DNA of 64,000 bases from Bradyrhizobium canariense (GTDB lineage Bacteria > Pseudomonadota > Alphaproteobacteria > Rhizobiales > Xanthobacteraceae). Of the stretch, positions 34,535-44,175 are shown piece after piece. Within the stretch, counting starts at the first letter, position 1, and every line of letters starts with the position of its first letter. A program made the translations under genes and the position numbers. The notes below the pieces were generated by a model. That model made no database searches. It saw only the letters and a list, made by a program, of their open reading frames with translations, and had not been told where the DNA came from. The stretch spans positions 124,001-188,000 of the forward strand of contig NZ_JAFCKJ010000007.1 of NCBI RefSeq assembly GCF_018130465.1, given 5' to 3'.

Positions 34535-34921
34535 ATGCCCCGCGTTCTCATCATCGACGACCAGAAGGACGTCCGTGCGATGGTCGCGATCGTGCTGCGC
34601 GTCAACCGTTACGACGTCGTTGAGGCCGACAGCGGCGCGGCCGGGGTGAAGGCCTTCACCGAGGCCTGCTTCGACGCGGCAATCGTGGACATTTTCCTCG
34701 GCGACACCAGCGGCGTCGAGGTCATCGCGACCCTGCGCGAGCTTGCACCGAGGCTCCCGATCGTTGCTGTGTCGGGGATGACGGCGCTGGACTTCATGGA
34801 ACAATCGCCCCACCTCGCCAACGTGGTCTGCCTGCAAAAGCCGTTTCGGCCGAACGATCTTTTTCAAGCACTGCGGAAGGCCCAAGCCGCGGCGGACGGC
34901 GAGCTGCCCGCAGCCGTCTGA
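34535..34921 (+). CDS. Single-domain response regulator (CheY-like)
   Basis: The 128-residue protein is a bare receiver: acidic pair DD in LIIDDQKDVR (residues 8-9), phosphoacceptor Asp in AAIVDIFLGDTSGVE, conserved Ser in VAVSGMTALD and Lys in CLQKPFRPNDLF. It has no output domain, so it acts by protein interaction or as a phosphate sink in a phosphorelay. A GGGAGTTG ribosome binding site fixes the ATG. It is divergent from the hybrid kinase gene, with 201 bp between starts, so the two may share regulation. Confidence 0.93.
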   Translation: MPRVLIIDDQKDVRAMVAIVLRVNRYDVVEADSGAAGVKAFTEACFDAAIVDIFLGDTSGVEVIATLRELAPRLPIVAVSGMTALDFMEQSPHLANVVCLQKPFRPNDLFQALRKAQAAADGELPAAV

Positions 34922-34927
34922 CCCACG

Positions 34928-34955
34928 AAAAAACGCCCCGGGGCAAGCCGGGGCG
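34928..34955 (-). terminator. Rho-independent terminator after livK
   Basis: On the minus strand a GC-rich stem (CGCCCCGG and complement) with a six-base loop is followed by a T6 tract. It lies 41 bp past the livK stop and is also downstream of the convergent response regulator gene, so it may serve both. Confidence 0.8.
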
Positions 34956-34996
34956 CGATGTTGATTGGATGAGGCCTTCAGGCCCGGCAAGCGTGC

Positions 34997-36115
34997 TTAC
35001 GTGCCGTTGCCGCTGATCGCGGCGTAGCCGCCCTTGGCGTCCCATTTGTAGACGACGTAGTCGAGCTGCTTGATGTCGCCCTTGGCGTCATACTCGATCG
35101 GCCCGATCACGGTGTCCCACTTGCCGGCCTTGATGGCCGCCATGACCTTCTTGGCGTCGGTGGTGCCGGCCTTCTTGGCCGCCTGCGACCAGACCTGCAT
35201 CGCCGCGTAGGTGTAGAGCGTGTAGCCTTCGGGGTCGATGTTCTTGGCCTTGAAGGCCTCGACGATCTTCTTCGCGGTCGGCTTGTTGCGCGGATCGGGG
35301 CCGAAGGTGAACAGCGTGCCTTCGCCGGCCGGGCCGGTGATGGAGGCGTATTCCTTGTCGGCGAGCGCGTCGCCGGCCATCAGCACGGTCTTGAGGCCCT
35401 GGTCGCGCATCTGGCGCAGGATCAAGCCGCTCTCCTGATGGTAGCCCCCGACATAGACGAGATCGATGTTGTCGCGCTTCAGCCGCGATACGATCGCGTT
35501 GAAGTCCTTGTCGCCCTTGTTGTAGGACTCGTACATCTTCTCGGTGACGCCAGCCTTGTTGAGCGCCTTCTTGGTCTCGTCCGCAAGACCCTTGCCGTAG
35601 GTGGTCTTGTCGTTGAGGATGGCGATATTCTTGCCCTTGTAGTTCTTGGCGATGTACTGGGCGGCGACCAGGCCCTGCTGGTCGTCGCGGCCACAGACGC
35701 GCGCCACGTTCCACAGTCCGCTATCGGTGAACTTCGGATTGGTGGAGGCGGGGGTGATCTGGAGCACGTTGCCGTCGGCATAGGCTTCCGAAGCGGGGAT
35801 CGACGACGACGAGCAATAATGCCCGGCCACGAACGGGATTTTCGCGCCGGCGATCTTTTCGGCGATCGAGCGCGCCTGCTTCGGATCGCAGGCGTCGTCC
35901 TCGACGGACAGCGCGAGCTTCTTGCCGTTGAGGCCGCCGGCGGCGTTGATGTCGGCCACGGCCATCTCGGCGCCGTTCTTCATTTGGCGGCCGAAGGCGG
36001 ACTCGCCGCCGGTCATCGGACCTGCGACTGCGACGGTGACATCCTGCGCGAATGCCGCGCTCGACAGCGCGAGCGATGCGCCGAATGCCAGACCGATGAG
36101 CTTCAGTGATTTCAT
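34997..36115 (-). CDS. livK: Branched-chain amino acid ABC transporter substrate-binding protein
   Basis: The 372-residue periplasmic protein has a signal peptide (MKSLKLIGLAFGASLALSSAAFA) and a type I periplasmic binding fold starting DVTVAVAGPMTGGESAFG. ADINAAGGLNGKKLALSVEDD, VAGHYCSSSSIPASEAYADG and AILNDKTTYGKGLADETKKA are characteristic of LivJ/LivK ligand-binding sites. It is the last gene of the liv cluster on this strand and is followed by a strong terminator; 257 bp separate its start from the livF start upstream, so it may also have its own promoter. The ligand could be Leu/Ile/Val or a related amide. Confidence 0.94.
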   Translation of the reverse strand: MKSLKLIGLAFGASLALSSAAFAQDVTVAVAGPMTGGESAFGRQMKNGAEMAVADINAAGGLNGKKLALSVEDDACDPKQARSIAEKIAGAKIPFVAGHYCSSSSIPASEAYADGNVLQITPASTNPKFTDSGLWNVARVCGRDDQQGLVAAQYIAKNYKGKNIAILNDKTTYGKGLADETKKALNKAGVTEKMYESYNKGDKDFNAIVSRLKRDNIDLVYVGGYHQESGLILRQMRDQGLKTVLMAGDALADKEYASITGPAGEGTLFTFGPDPRNKPTAKKIVEAFKAKNIDPEGYTLYTYAAMQVWSQAAKKAGTTDAKKVMAAIKAGKWDTVIGPIEYDAKGDIKQLDYVVYKWDAKGGYAAISGNGT

Positions 36116-36284
36116 GAGATACCTCGAGGTGGTCGCCTGTGGACGTTGCCGGGCATGCCCGGTTCAAACCGGCGCCATTCTTGAATGAATTCGAGGAGAA
36201 GTCACCGGCAAAATACGGGCATTGGTGGAGATATCTCGCCACATTCGGCCGCACGTGGGGCACCGGGTTCGTTCTTGGGCGGCC

Positions 36285-37021
<737 letters not shown>

Positions 37022-37025
<4 letters not shown>

Positions 37026-37855
37026 GACCCGCTCTCCATCACGGCCGCCGCCTCTTCCTCGTCGGTGCCGAGATAGGCGGCGATCACCTTTGGATCGTCG
37101 CGTACCTCGCGTGGGGAGCCTTCCGCGATCTTCACACCATGGTCCATCACCACGATGTGGTCGGAGATTTCCATCACCACAGACATGTCGTGCTCGATCA
37201 GCAAGATCGAGGTGCCGAGCTCGTCGCGGATCGACAGCAACAGTTCGCTCAGGGCGGCACTCTCGCGCGCATTGAGGCCGGCTGCGGGTTCGTCCAGACA
37301 CAATAGCGCAGGCTCGGTGCACATCGCGCGTGCGATCTCGAGCCGTCGCTGGTCGCCATAGGCAAAATTACCGGCGGCGTCGTCGGCGCGATCGAGCAAA
37401 TTGACCCGCTTGAGCCAGTCGGTGGCGAGATCGATCGCGCGCTTCTCGGCGTCGCGGTAGACGGGCGCGCCAATGAGCCCGAGCAAGGTGAAGCCGGAGG
37501 CGCGCATCAGCGCGTTGTGCTGCGCCACCATCAGGTTTTCCAGCGCGGTCATGCCGGGAAACAGGCGGATGTTCTGGAAGGTGCGGGCGACCTTGGCCTG
37601 CTTGGCGATGCGGAAATCGTTCAGTCGCTCCAGCGCGATCACCTTGCCGTCGTCATGGGTGAGACGGATGGCGCCGGCGCTCGGCTTGTAGAACCCGGTG
37701 ATGCAGTTGAAGACCGTCGTCTTGCCGGCGCCGTTGGGCCCGATAAGCGCGGTGATCTTCTTCCGCTCGGCAGCAAACGACAAGTCCTGCACCGCGACGA
37801 TGCCGCCGAAGCGCATGGTGAGCCGGTCGACCTCGAGAATCTGGTCGCGGCTCAT
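37022..37855 (-). CDS. livG: Branched-chain amino acid ABC transporter ATPase LivG
   Basis: A 277-residue ATPase starting MSRDQILEVDRLTMRFGG, with Walker A GPNGAGKTTVF, the signature region YGDQRRLEIARAMCTEPALL, Walker B CLDEPAAGLNARES and an extended C-terminus ending VIAAYLGTDEEE, all typical of LivG. Its ATG overlaps the TGA of livM by four bases (ATGA), and its stop overlaps the livF start. It pairs with LivF to energise import. Confidence 0.95.
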
Positions 37856-39171
37856 CCGTGCCCCTCCTTGACGAGGTCGGAGGAGATCGCGTGTGCCTTG
37901 GTCAGATACACGGTCGGCGCGCGATGGCCGATCAGGCCGCGCGGCCGCCAGATCATGATCAGCACCATGGCCATGCCGAACACCAGCATGCGATAGCCCT
38001 CGAGGCTCCGGAACAGCTCGAAGCCGCCGATCATGGCGAGCGCGGAGAGCGCCACGCCGAGCTGCGAGCCCATGCCGCCGAGCACGACGATGGCGAGCAC
38101 CAGCGCCGATTCCTGGAAGGTGAAGGATTCCGGGCTGATGAAGCCCTGGCGGGTCGCGAAGAACGCGCCGGCAAAGCCGCCGAACATCGCACCGGTAGCG
38201 AATGCCGTGAGCTTGGTGGTCGTGGTGTTGATGCCGAGCGCACGGCAGGCGACCTCGTCCTCGCGCAGGGCTTCCCAGGCGCGGCCGATCGGCAGGCGGC
38301 GCAGTCGGATCGTCACCCAGTTGGTGAGCAGTGCGAGCGCCAGGATCAGGTAGAACAGGAAGACGATGCGGTGGGTCGGCGAATATTCGATACCGAGCCT
38401 GGCGGCGAGCCCGTTGTCGCTGTTGTCGAGCGGGATGCCGAAGAAGGAGGGGCGGGGAATGCTGGAGACGCCGTTGGGGCCGCCGGTCAGATCCTGCCAA
38501 TTGATGATGACGAGGCGGATGATTTCGCCGAAGGCGAGCGTCACGATGGCGAGGTAGTCGCCGCGCAGGCGCAGCACGGGAAAGCCGAGCAGCACGCCCC
38601 AGAATGCGGCGAGCACGCCCGCTAGCGGCAGGCAGATCCAGAATGACCAGCCGAAATTGGTGGCGAGCAGCGCGTAGGAATAGGCGCCGACCGCATAGAA
38701 GGCGACGTAGCCGAGATCGAGCAGGCCAGCCAGCCCGACCACGACGTTCAGCCCCCAGCCCAGCATCACATAGGTGAGCACGAGGATGGCGAGATCGAGG
38801 ATGTAGCGCTGGTCGTAGAAGATCACGGGCACCAGCAGCGTGAAGATCAGGAGCGCCGGCGCGAGATAGCGGCCGAGGAACGACATTCCGCTCTGCACCG
38901 CCGGCGGCACCAGCTTCTCGGCGCCGGTCGGGCCGATCCATTGCTTGAGCAGCTCGATCACGATCGAGCCGCCGAATACCGCTGCGACGAGGGAGGCGAC
39001 CTCGCCGAAGCGCGTCCAATAGGTGAGCTGGCCGTCGGAGCCGGCTTCGGTGCGGACGCCGACCATCAGCGAGAACAGCACCAGCGCGATCAGCGCGTTG
39101 AAGCCGGCGGTCTTCAGGAGAGCGGGGATGCCCGATGCAGCTTTGGCCGTATTGATCGAGGGAGTTTTCAC
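37852..39171 (-). CDS. livM: Branched-chain amino acid ABC transporter permease LivM
   Basis: The 439-residue membrane protein is the longer LivM type, with an N-terminal extension of two to three TM helices (about 24-75) before the core permease region. WGLNVVVGLAGLLDLGYVAF, PVLRLRGDYLAIVTLAFGEI and LREDEVACRALGINTTTTKL are conserved LivM segments, the last being the coupling-helix region that contacts the ATPases. livM and livH are separated by 12 bp. The overlap with livG shows one operon. Confidence 0.95.
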   Translation of the reverse strand: MKTPSINTAKAASGIPALLKTAGFNALIALVLFSLMVGVRTEAGSDGQLTYWTRFGEVASLVAAVFGGSIVIELLKQWIGPTGAEKLVPPAVQSGMSFLGRYLAPALLIFTLLVPVIFYDQRYILDLAILVLTYVMLGWGLNVVVGLAGLLDLGYVAFYAVGAYSYALLATNFGWSFWICLPLAGVLAAFWGVLLGFPVLRLRGDYLAIVTLAFGEIIRLVIINWQDLTGGPNGVSSIPRPSFFGIPLDNSDNGLAARLGIEYSPTHRIVFLFYLILALALLTNWVTIRLRRLPIGRAWEALREDEVACRALGINTTTTKLTAFATGAMFGGFAGAFFATRQGFISPESFTFQESALVLAIVVLGGMGSQLGVALSALAMIGGFELFRSLEGYRMLVFGMAMVLIMIWRPRGLIGHRAPTVYLTKAHAISSDLVKEGHG

Positions 39172-39183
39172 GCGCGCGTCCCG

Positions 39184-40101
39184 TCAGACTTTTTCGACTT
39201 CGGGGCGGCCGAGCAGGCCGGTCGGCATGAAGATCAGCACGACGATCAGGATCGAGAACGCGGCAACGTCCTTGTACTCGACAGAGAAATAGGCCGACCA
39301 GAACGTCTCGATCAGCCCGATCGCGAGCCCCCCGAGCATCGCGCCGGGCAGCGAGCCGATGCCGCCGAGCACGGCCGCGGTGAACGCCTTGATGCCGGCG
39401 ACGAAGCCCATGAAGAAATCGACCAGGCCGTAATAGAGCAGGTACATCAGGCCGGCCACTGCGGCGAGCGCGGCGCCGATCACGAAGGTCATGGAGATGG
39501 TGCGGTCGACGTTGACGCCGAGCAGCGCCGCCATGGTCTGGTCCTGCTCGCAGGCGCGCATGTCGCGCCCGAGCCGGGTGCGCGACACCAGCCAGGTGAA
39601 GATCGCCAGCAGCACGATGGTGGTGACGACCACCACGATCTGGATGTTGGAGAGCTGGATGACGAAGCCATCGGCGCTCTCGTGCAGCGTATAGCCGCCG
39701 GTGATCACTGGCGGCACTGGCTTCACCCGCGCGCCTTGCGCCACCTGCGAATAGTTGGTCAGCACAAACGACATGCCGATCGCCGACAGCATCGGGGCGA
39801 GGCGGAAGGAGTGGCGCAGCGGACGGTAGGCAATGCGCTCGATGGTCCAGCCATACAGGGCGGTGATCGCCATCGAGACCAGGATCACGATCAAAAGGAT
39901 CACCGGGACCGCAGTCAGGCCGGTCGAGACCAGGAGCAGGAAGGTGATCAGCGCGATGAAGCCCCCGATCATGAAGACATCGCCATGGGCGAAGTTGATC
40001 ATGCCGACGATGCCGTAGACCATCGTGTAGCCGATCGCGATCAGCCCGTAGATCGAGCCGAGCACGAGGCCGTTGATGAGCTGCTGGGCGAAATAATCCA
40101 T
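39184..40101 (-). CDS. livH: Branched-chain amino acid ABC transporter permease LivH
   Basis: A 305-residue permease with about eight TM helices, starting MDYFAQQLINGLVLGSIYGL as in LivH. GYTMVYGIVGMINFAHGDVF and a long LivH-like core with the coupling region MRACEQDQTMAALLGVNVD are present. It is the first gene of the liv cluster (H-M-G-F, then K). A 49-codon upstream extension in frame has no family support. The upstream region (to 40375) is divergent with the Gln-rich small protein and must hold the operon promoter. Confidence 0.95.
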   Translation of the reverse strand: MDYFAQQLINGLVLGSIYGLIAIGYTMVYGIVGMINFAHGDVFMIGGFIALITFLLLVSTGLTAVPVILLIVILVSMAITALYGWTIERIAYRPLRHSFRLAPMLSAIGMSFVLTNYSQVAQGARVKPVPPVITGGYTLHESADGFVIQLSNIQIVVVVTTIVLLAIFTWLVSRTRLGRDMRACEQDQTMAALLGVNVDRTISMTFVIGAALAAVAGLMYLLYYGLVDFFMGFVAGIKAFTAAVLGGIGSLPGAMLGGLAIGLIETFWSAYFSVEYKDVAAFSILIVVLIFMPTGLLGRPEVEKV

Positions 40102-40375
40102 AGGCTGCCGTACCCAAATCTGACGCGGCTCAAAGGGAGCTCTTCGAGAGAGAGTGCTGGTTTCTTCTCGGGCCCCGGCAGCCCTTAAGCATTCTGGTTT
40201 TGTAACAGGAGGGAACTGGCGGCTGCAACCGGCCCCACCTCCGCACAAAGGCTTTTACAGAGATCATTTGGCGCTCCGGTTCCCCCCGCAATGGGCGGAA
40301 CCGGTTCCGCGAGGCAACCAAAGTGGATGCCAGTCGTTATCTCGACCCTGACGTCCAACAAGGGAGTTTCCCCGA

Positions 40376-40567
40376 ATGACGAAGCAGCAAAACCAGAATC
40401 CGGGTCAGCAGAGTCAGAATCCCGGCCAGCAGCGCCCCGATCGGCAGCCAGGGCAGCAGCAGGGCGGTGGTCAGAAACCCGGCCAGCAGCAGCAGAATGA
40501 TCCGATGCGCCAGGGCGATCGTCCCGGCCAGCAACAGGGCGGCCAGCGCGGTCAGGACAACGAGTAG
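40376..40567 (+). CDS. Small Gln/Gly/Pro-rich disordered protein
   Basis: A 63-residue protein made almost only of Q, G, P, N, D and R, with repeats such as NPGQQSQNPGQQ and PGQQQGG; no hydrophobic or cysteine residues beyond the start. It is intrinsically disordered and may be a stress-associated hydrophilic protein. It has its own intrinsic terminator downstream, which supports a true transcription unit. It is divergent from livH; no known domain. Confidence 0.75.
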   Translation: MTKQQNQNPGQQSQNPGQQRPDRQPGQQQGGGQKPGQQQQNDPMRQGDRPGQQQGGQRGQDNE

Positions 40568-40603
40568 TTTGGGAGCCCAGGAGTTGGGAACCCAGGAGTG
40601 ACG

Positions 40604-40634
40604 AAAGGCCCCGCCGGAAGGCGGGGCCTTTTCG
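40604..40634 (+). terminator. Rho-independent terminator of the Gln-rich small gene
   Basis: A 12-bp perfect stem (AAAGGCCCCGCC and its complement) with a GGAA loop runs into a T4 tract. It starts 37 bp after the stop codon of the small gene. Confidence 0.85.
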
Positions 40635-40761
40635 TTGGTGCGCGGTCCATCGGGGCAGTTAAGGTAAACAAAGGGTTTAAATTGCCGCCACAGTCTGATG
40701 CGAGTTAGCTCCCGGCAAAGCCTTCCATCGAAGGCGCGGTCCAGGCGAAGCGGGAAGCGGC

Positions 40762-41298
40762 ATGTTCGGAAATTGGCGGATCGGTTCGGTCAACGGCGCG
40801 CTTCTGGCGGCCTATTTCATCCCGGCCTGGACCCTCGTTGCCTTCAACATCATGGTGGCGCCGGTGCACGGCCTCTATGAGCGGCCGAGCGTCGCGGTGG
40901 CTCTCTTCCTCAGCGACCATCTCCAGATGGCGGGGATGGACACGGTGCGCGCCGCCTGGCTTCTGGCACTGGGACGACTGACCGTGGTGGCGTTCTTTGC
41001 GATCTACCTTGCGCTGCTCTGCATCCCCCGCATCCGCAAGACCGGCGGCAGCGACGAAGCGCTCGGCATCGCGCTTGCGATCGGCAGCCTGATCTCGTTT
41101 GCGAGCATGATCATGGCTTCGAAGGTCGGCGAGATGGCTGCGCTGCGGCTGCACGCCACCGAGCTCCTGCTGTTGCTCGGTGCCGCCATCGTGGTGGTGA
41201 TCGAACGGCCCGAGGCGGCGCCCAAGATCGTTCAGAAGACCGTCGAGGCCACCCCGCCGCTAGGTCTTGAGCAGGCCGAGCTCCTGCACAATCGCTGA
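40762..41298 (+). CDS. Hypothetical inner-membrane protein
   Basis: A 178-residue protein with about four hydrophobic helices (near 12-33, 63-90, 100-120 and 133-147: FIPAWTLVAFNIMVAP, WLLALGRLTVVAFFAIYLAL, IALAIGSLISFASMIMA, LLLLLGAAIVVVI). No catalytic motifs are visible and I do not recognise a family. Its last 39 bases overlap the 3' end of convergent pcaC, so antisense interaction between the two transcripts is possible. Confidence 0.7.
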   Translation: MFGNWRIGSVNGALLAAYFIPAWTLVAFNIMVAPVHGLYERPSVAVALFLSDHLQMAGMDTVRAAWLLALGRLTVVAFFAIYLALLCIPRIRKTGGSDEALGIALAIGSLISFASMIMASKVGEMAALRLHATELLLLLGAAIVVVIERPEAAPKIVQKTVEATPPLGLEQAELLHNR

Positions 41299-41652
41299 GG
41301 CTTCCTTGACGGCGTGGTTCGCCGCCGGAACGCCGCAATAGATCGCCTGCTGCAACAGGATTTCCTTGATGTCGTCGGGCGTGAAGCCGCCCTCGGCGAG
41401 CGCCGCGCGCACATGCAGGCGGAATTCGTCCCATTGGCTAAGCGCAACCATGGTGCCGATCACCAGCACCCGCCGCGTGCGCTCGTCGAAATGCGGCCGC
41501 GTCCAGATCTCGCCCCAGGCGTAGCGCGTGATCATGTCCTGGAAATCGGTGTTGAATGCATTGCGGCCCGCGATCGACTTGTCGACCCAGGCATTGCCGA
41601 GCACTTTTCGGCGCACGTTCATGCCGGCATCGCGGCGTTTCTGGTCGTCCAT
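41260..41652 (-). CDS. pcaC: 4-carboxymuconolactone decarboxylase
   Basis: The 130-residue protein is a full-length PcaC of the AhpD-like fold that converts 4-carboxymuconolactone to 3-oxoadipate enol-lactone. Sequence marks include VDKSIAGRNAFNTDFQDMIT, WGEIWTRPHFDERTRRVLVI and LLQQAIYCGVPAANHAVKEA, with the catalytic His and Glu positions in the last segment. It stands downstream of pcaD but is separated from it by a palindromic element of about 100 bp. Its 3' end overlaps the convergent membrane gene. Confidence 0.93.
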   Translation of the reverse strand: MDDQKRRDAGMNVRRKVLGNAWVDKSIAGRNAFNTDFQDMITRYAWGEIWTRPHFDERTRRVLVIGTMVALSQWDEFRLHVRAALAEGGFTPDDIKEILLQQAIYCGVPAANHAVKEASAIVQELGLLKT

Positions 41653-41670
41653 TGTGTTTCCTCCGGATCA

Positions 41671-41771
41671 GTCATTCCGGGGCGCCTCGGAGAGGCGAAC
41701 CCGGAATCTCGAAGTGGGTGAAATGCGGATCGAGATTCCGGGCTCGATGCTTCGCATCGCCCCGGAATGAC
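41671..41771. repeat. Palindromic intergenic element, family E, copy 1
   Basis: Ends GTCATTCCGGGGCG and CGCCCCGGAATGAC are perfect complements, with inner arms CCCGGAATCTCG and CGAGATTCCGGG. The element lies between pcaD and pcaC and could form a stable RNA hairpin. Related copies lie at 47086-47210 and 51671-51762. Confidence 0.88.
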
Positions 41772-41781
41772 GATGGCGCGA

Positions 41782-42564
41782 TCAGCGCTGCGTCAAAAAG
41801 CCCACCACCGCGTCGGTGAAGGCGTGCGGCTGTTCGACATTGGAAATGTGGGCGGCGTCGATGATGGTCATGCTTGCGCCGGGAATGTTTGAGCGGATCA
41901 ATTCGCCCGCCGAAATCGGCGTCGCCATGTCGTGGCGGCCGGCGATCACCAGCGTCGGGCTTTTGATCTTCGGCAGCAGCGCGCGCTGGTCGAGCGTCGA
42001 CAGCGCCTCGCAGCAGGCGAGATAACCTTCGACCGGCGAGGCCAGCAGCATCGCCTTCATCCTGGCGGTGACGTCGGGCGCGCGCTCGCGGAAATCTTGG
42101 GTGAGCCAGCCGGCAATAACGGCATCGGCGACGGCGGCGATGCCGCCCTTCTTCACGGCGTCGATGCGCTCGAGCCATTTGGTCGGCTCGGCGTAGTAGC
42201 AGGAGGTGTTGGCGAGGATGAGCTTGCCGAAGCGCTCCGGCGCGTTCGCGCCCAGCCATTGCCCGACCATGCCGCCCATCGACAGGCCGCACCAGTTCAC
42301 TTTCTCGATATTGAGGTCGTCGAGGATCGCCAGCACGTCGCGGCCGAAGCGTTCCATCGTATAGGGGCCGGGCGGAACGTTGGACTTGCCGTGGCCGCGG
42401 CGGTCGTAGCGGATGACGCGGAACACCTGCGTCAGCGCCTTCATCTGCGGCTCCCACATCTGCAGCGTGCAGCCGAGCGAGTTCGACAGCATCAGCGTCG
42501 GCCCGCCGTCGCGGCCCTCGACGGAGACGTTGATCAGGCAACCATCGGCATCGATCATGGGCAT
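41782..42564 (-). CDS. pcaD: 3-oxoadipate enol-lactonase
   Basis: A 260-residue alpha/beta hydrolase that opens 3-oxoadipate enol-lactone in the protocatechuate branch of the beta-ketoadipate pathway. The nucleophile elbow is GLSMGG (S95), the acid/His part of the triad lies in LVIAGRHDMATP and AAHISNVEQP, and WEPQMKALTQVFRVIRYDRR is typical of PcaD. The ATG at MPMIDADGC or MIDADGC gives a normal N-terminus; a longer frame upstream reads into a palindromic element. pcaB is upstream on the same strand. Confidence 0.93.
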   Translation of the reverse strand: MPMIDADGCLINVSVEGRDGGPTLMLSNSLGCTLQMWEPQMKALTQVFRVIRYDRRGHGKSNVPPGPYTMERFGRDVLAILDDLNIEKVNWCGLSMGGMVGQWLGANAPERFGKLILANTSCYYAEPTKWLERIDAVKKGGIAAVADAVIAGWLTQDFRERAPDVTARMKAMLLASPVEGYLACCEALSTLDQRALLPKIKSPTLVIAGRHDMATPISAGELIRSNIPGASMTIIDAAHISNVEQPHAFTDAVVGFLTQR

Positions 42565-42581
42565 GCGGCGTCTCCGTTCTG

Positions 42582-42630
42582 GAGCATGATCCGGAAAAGT
42601 GTGCAGCGGCTTTCCGAAAAGATCATGCTC
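42582..42630. repeat. Palindromic intergenic element, family D, copy 2
   Basis: It is bounded by GAGCATGAT and ATCATGCTC and contains CCGGAAAAGTG, and it is the reverse complement of the element at 30382-30430 with a few differences. It lies between pcaB and pcaD, 6 bp from the pcaB stop. Confidence 0.85.
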
Positions 42631-42636
42631 AATCAA

Positions 42637-43992
42637 TTAGTCGCGCTCGAGGCTGTCGAGCAGGCGGTCGATCAGGGTTTGGGAAGCCCCTTGATAGGCC
42701 ATCGGATCGAACAATACCGCAATTTTTTCCGGTGAAAGATGCGCGGTGACCTGCGAATCAGCCGACAGCACCTCGCGCAGATGCTTCTTCTCGGCGACCG
42801 CGCGCTTGCTCGCGGCTTCGACGAGATGATGCGCATCGCTCTTGCCGATCGTCTCGGCCAGCGCAAAGGTGACCGCTTCCGCCATGATCAGGCCGTGGGT
42901 CGCATCGAGATTGCTGCGCATGCGCGCCGCATCGACATCGAGTCCTTCGGCGATATCGACGATCGCCGCGAGCGCGCCCGAGGTGACCAGCATCAGTTGC
43001 GGCAGTGTCGGCCATTCCGCATGCCAGGGCCCGGCGCTGCGCTCGTGGTCCTGCACCTGGGCGGCAAAGATCGTCGCGGCGAGATGGGGGGCCATGGTCG
43101 CGCAGCCCAGTGCGCTCGCAGCGGCCACCGGGTTGCGCTTGTGCGGCATGGTCGAGGAGCCGCCGCGGCCTTCCCCGGCGGGCTCGAACGCCTCGGCGAC
43201 GTCGGTCTGCATCAGCAGCGAGACGTCGCGCGCGATCTTGCCGCAGCTGCCGGCGAGAATCGCCAAGCTCGAAGCAGCCTCCGCGATGCGGTCGCGATGG
43301 GTGTGCCAGGGCGCTTCCGGCAGCGGCAGGTTCAGCTCCTGCGCCAGCCGTTCGGAAACGACGAGCCCCTTGTCGCCAAGTGCCGCGAGCGTGCCGGCCG
43401 CGCCGCCGAATTGCAGTGCGAGGCCCTCGCGGGAGAGCCGCCGCAGGCGGCAGCGGGCGCGGGCAAGGCTTGCGGCGTATTCGGCGGCCTTCAGCCCGAA
43501 CGGCATCGGCAGGGCGTGCTGGAGCCAGGTTCGCGCCACCATTGCCGTGTTGCGGTGGGCTCGTGCCAGCGCGGCAAAGCCCTTGATGGCGCGGCTGAGA
43601 TCGGCGTCCAACGCATCGATGCCGGCGCGAAGCGTGAGCATCGTCGCACTGTCGATGACGTCCTGGCTGGTGGCGCCCCAATGCACGTAGCGGGCGGCCT
43701 CTGCGTCGGCCCTGCCGACATTGGCGGTCAGCATCTTGACCAGGGGGATCGCGAGATTGCCGGATCGCGTCGCGGCCTCGGCCAGCGCAGCCATGTCAAA
43801 GGTATCGGCCCTGCACGCGGCTTCGATCGGGCCCACCGCGGAGGCGGGAATCACACCCGTGGCCGCCTCGGCTCGGGCCAGGGCTGCCTCGAAATCGAGC
43901 ATGTTCTGGAGGGTCGACCGGTCGTCGCAGACCGCGCGCATGGCCACGCTCGACAGCATCGGCGCGAGCAGGGGGGAGAGGGATGTGCTCAT
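42637..43992 (-). CDS. pcaB: 3-carboxy-cis,cis-muconate cycloisomerase
   Basis: A 451-residue member of the fumarase/aspartase superfamily, recognisable by [40 protein letters not shown] and HRNTAMVARTWLQHALPMPF. It converts 3-carboxy-cis,cis-muconate to 4-carboxymuconolactone, the step before PcaC. pcaB, pcaD and pcaC follow in order on the minus strand. pcaG/pcaH (the ring-cleaving dioxygenase), pcaQ and pcaIJ are not in the window. The divergent neighbour is the cox-type cluster. Confidence 0.93.
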   Translation of the reverse strand: MSTSLSPLLAPMLSSVAMRAVCDDRSTLQNMLDFEAALARAEAATGVIPASAVGPIEAACRADTFDMAALAEAATRSGNLAIPLVKMLTANVGRADAEAARYVHWGATSQDVIDSATMLTLRAGIDALDADLSRAIKGFAALARAHRNTAMVARTWLQHALPMPFGLKAAEYAASLARARCRLRRLSREGLALQFGGAAGTLAALGDKGLVVSERLAQELNLPLPEAPWHTHRDRIAEAASSLAILAGSCGKIARDVSLLMQTDVAEAFEPAGEGRGGSSTMPHKRNPVAAASALGCATMAPHLAATIFAAQVQDHERSAGPWHAEWPTLPQLMLVTSGALAAIVDIAEGLDVDAARMRSNLDATHGLIMAEAVTFALAETIGKSDAHHLVEAASKRAVAEKKHLREVLSADSQVTAHLSPEKIAVLFDPMAYQGASQTLIDRLLDSLERD

Positions 43993-44175
43993 ATTGTGCG
44001 GGACCTAACCACCATGGCCCGCCCGTGCCAATCCCAAACCATCGGCGCAAGCTTTTTGCAGTTGCGAATATGCATTGCACGTGACCGAGGCGCACCCTTT
44101 CTTTTGCCGCCTCCCTGCGTTACTTGAGCAGCACTATAGTTGCGCGATCCAAGTTCGATATCCCGGGAGGCACCC

